From positions 1 through 7,173 of the forward strand of contig CALYTD010000052.1 of the NCBI GenBank assembly GCA_945486445.1: DNA of 7,173 nt, written 5' to 3'. The DNA comes from an uncultured Prevotellaceae bacterium. Lineage in GTDB: Bacteria; Bacteroidota; Bacteroidia; Bacteroidales; Bacteroidaceae. The position numbers and the translations under genes were made by a program. Shown here in pieces: positions 5,330-7,173 of this stretch (positions within the stretch are counted from its first letter, which is position 1; each line of letters opens with the position of its first letter). Under the pieces are notes generated by a model that saw only the letters and a list, made by a program, of their open reading frames with translations, had not been told where the DNA came from and did no database searches.

Positions 5330-7173
5330 ATGCAAATCCGACTATTACTCGCCGCTGCAGCCCTCTTTCTCGGCACTGCGGCACAGGCCCAAAAGGCCAT
5401 TCCCTACAAAGTGAGCAAGGCAGAGATGCTGCCGTACCAAGACCCAGCCCTCCCTGCCCGGCAGAGAGCAGAAGACCTGTGCCGCCGTCTGACACTGGAA
5501 GAGAAGGCACAGATAATGATGAACGGCAGCAAAGCCGTGGAACGACTGCACATACCGATGTATGAATGGTGGAGCGAAGGGCTGCACGGCGTGGGGCGCA
5601 ACGGCTACAGCACCGTCTTCCCCATAACGATGATGATGGCAGCAACATGGAATGACGCCCTTGTGCAGGACGTCTTCAACAAGGTTTCAGACGAGATGCG
5701 CGTCAAGAACACGCAGGCCCGCCACGCTGGAACGGTGAAACGATACCAAGGAACCAGCGTGTGGACACCCAACATAAACATCTTCCGTGACCCACGATGG
5801 GGCAGAGGACAGGAGACTTACGGCGAAGACCCGTACCTGACAGAACGCATGGGCCTGGCCGTGGTAAGCGGATTACAAGGCACAGACCTCGCCACGGGGC
5901 GGCTGATAGGCCACAAATACTACAAACTCCTTGCCTGCGCCAAGCATTTCGCGGTGCACAGCGGACCGGAATGGAACCGCCATACCTTCGACATACAGCA
6001 ACTTCCAGAGCGTGACCTGTGGGAAACATACCTCCCGGCGTTCAAGGCTCTGGTGCAAAAAGGCAACGTCCGCGAGGTGATGTGCGCCTACCAGCGCATC
6101 GACGGCGACCCCTGCTGCGGCAATAACCGTTACCTACAGCAGATACTGCGCAACGAATGGCAGTTTGACGGACTTGTAGTGTCAGACTGCGGAGCCGTCA
6201 GCGACTTCTGGAAGAAGGGTCATCACGAGGTGAGTCCCGACCCAAAGTCTGCCTCGGCAAAGGCTGTTATCAGCGGTACTGACGTGGAGTGCGGAAGCGA
6301 ATACAGAACCCTTCCAGAAGCAGTGAAGGCTGGTAAGATAACCGAGGAGCAGATAAACACCAGCGTCATACGCCTGCTGACAGCACGTTTTGAAGTAGGT
6401 GACTTTGACAGCGACGACCTTGTAGATTGGACAAGCATACCGGAGGCGTGCGTAGCATCAGCAGAACACAAGGCAACCGCCCTCGAAGCGGCGCGGCAGG
6501 GCATAGTGTTGTTGCAGAATAGGGGCAACATTCTACCCTTACAGAAGTCTGCCCGCATCGCCGTCATCGGTCCTAACGCCACCGATTCGCTAATGCTCTG
6601 GGGCAACTACACTGGTTATGCCACCAAGACCATAAACATATTGGAGGGTATCAAGGGCCTCGCCACAGATGTAAAGTACATTGAGGGCTGCGGTTTCACA
6701 CGCAACGAACAACTCATAAGCCGCTTCGGCAACTTCCGTACACGTGATGGTAGCAGGGGAATGAGCGCCACCTACTGGAACAATACCGACATGAAGGGCG
6801 AGCCGTCAGCCACCGCTCTCTGCTCCACACCGCTGAACTTCTCCAACGGTGGAGCCACGGTCTTTGCGCCAGGAGTGGCTCTTCAGAACTTCACCGCACG
6901 TTATGAGGGCATCTATAAGGCCGACAGGACGGAGAAACTGCTCTTCAACATATCGGCAGATGACCGTATGCGCATCATTGTTGATGGCGACACGCTGGTT
7001 GATGTGTGGAAAAGCCGCGAGCGGGTGCAGACGGCTGTCAAGGAATACAGCGTGGAGGCAGGCAGGGAATACCCCGTGACGGTGGAGTTTATGCAGGGTA
7101 ATGCCATGGCCGTTTTGAAGTTTGACGTGGGTGTTATGGCTGCTGTCACGCCGTCAGACCTTGTCAACAGCCT
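5330..7173 (+). CDS. Glycoside hydrolase family 3 with PA14 insert, exported (partial, 3' end beyond window)
   Basis: The frame opens at ATG 5330 and stays open to the window end, giving 614 codons. Residues 1-20 are a signal peptide ending in AQA, so the enzyme is exported. The N-terminal barrel shows NINIFRDPRWGRGQETYGEDP (148-168), AKHFAVHSG (204-212) and VVSDCGAVSDFW (283-294). Asp286 in the latter is the expected catalytic nucleophile. The C-terminal domain begins near GIVLLQNRGNILPL (391-404). Residues about 474-602 look like a PA14 domain inserted into it, with DDRMRIIVDGDTLVD at 544-558. The acid/base residue and the rest of the C-terminal domain lie past 7173. Family enzymes release terminal beta-linked sugars. 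The SDCGA...DFW...HH pattern is common in Bacteroidetes proteins annotated as beta-xylosidase or beta-glucosidase, so xylosidase is a reasonable guess but substrate is not proven. It has its own promoter. T-ending codons become more frequent after about codon 290. Confidence 0.9.
   Translation, partial: MQIRLLLAAAALFLGTAAQAQKAIPYKVSKAEMLPYQDPALPARQRAEDLCRRLTLEEKAQIMMNGSKAVERLHIPMYEWWSEGLHGVGRNGYSTVFPITMMMAATWNDALVQDVFNKVSDEMRVKNTQARHAGTVKRYQGTSVWTPNINIFRDPRWGRGQETYGEDPYLTERMGLAVVSGLQGTDLATGRLIGHKYYKLLACAKHFAVHSGPEWNRHTFDIQQLPERDLWETYLPAFKALVQKGNVREVMCAYQRIDGDPCCGNNRYLQQILRNEWQFDGLVVSDCGAVSDFWKKGHHEVSPDPKSASAKAVISGTDVECGSEYRTLPEAVKAGKITEEQINTSVIRLLTARFEVGDFDSDDLVDWTSIPEACVASAEHKATALEAARQGIVLLQNRGNILPLQKSARIAVIGPNATDSLMLWGNYTGYATKTINILEGIKGLATDVKYIEGCGFTRNEQLISRFGNFRTRDGSRGMSATYWNNTDMKGEPSATALCSTPLNFSNGGATVFAPGVALQNFTARYEGIYKADRTEKLLFNISADDRMRIIVDGDTLVDVWKSRERVQTAVKEYSVEAGREYPVTVEFMQGNAMAVLKFDVGVMAAVTPSDLVNS

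Noticed and set aside
5797..6015. 72-codon Arg/Pro-rich + strand frame
   Set aside because: It is an out-of-frame shadow of the glycosidase barrel, whose own frame carries all conserved motifs.

Overview
The window looks like a Bacteroidota chromosome, most likely Prevotella or a close relative. The evidence is: two TAnnTTTG-type -7 promoter boxes, A-rich leaders without a Shine-Dalgarno sequence, a lipoprotein with a Big_5-type domain next to a DUF3108 protein as seen in Bacteroidales, and carbohydrate-active enzymes on both sides. All genes lie on the + strand. The coding strand is rich in A and C, and ATA is the preferred Ile codon in the first complete gene.

Layout. Bases 1-75 are the last 24 codons of a probable SGNH/sialate O-acetylesterase-type carbohydrate esterase. 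Bases 76-334 are intergenic. They hold the first copy of a repeat built on a 22-bp period, a perfect 16-bp inverted repeat, and a promoter (274-305). Bases 335-4932 are a co-directional three-gene cassette: a cytoplasmic acyl-adenylating enzyme of the plant-auxin GH3 fold family (335-1855), a large Big_5-type lipoprotein (1906-4029), and an exported DUF3108 protein (4135-4932). An A/C-only tandem repeat fills the leader of the third gene. Bases 4933-5329 are intergenic and hold the second copy of the 22-bp-period repeat (5022-5121), a candidate terminator, and a second promoter (5237-5268). From 5330 to the window end is an exported glycoside hydrolase family 3 enzyme with a PA14 domain inserted in its C-terminal domain. 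It has no stop in the window and continues past 7173.

The two 'GH3' names are unrelated: 335-1855 is the auxin-responsive GH3 adenylate-forming family, and 5330-7173 is glycoside hydrolase family 3.

How the parts may work together. The esterase remnant and the glycosidase fit plant-polysaccharide (possibly xylan-type) breakdown. The cassette between them joins one cytoplasmic activating enzyme to two exported proteins of unknown function, which suggests an envelope-related task. That link is inference. The most unusual feature of the window is that this cassette is bracketed by two same-orientation copies of one intergenic repeat family.
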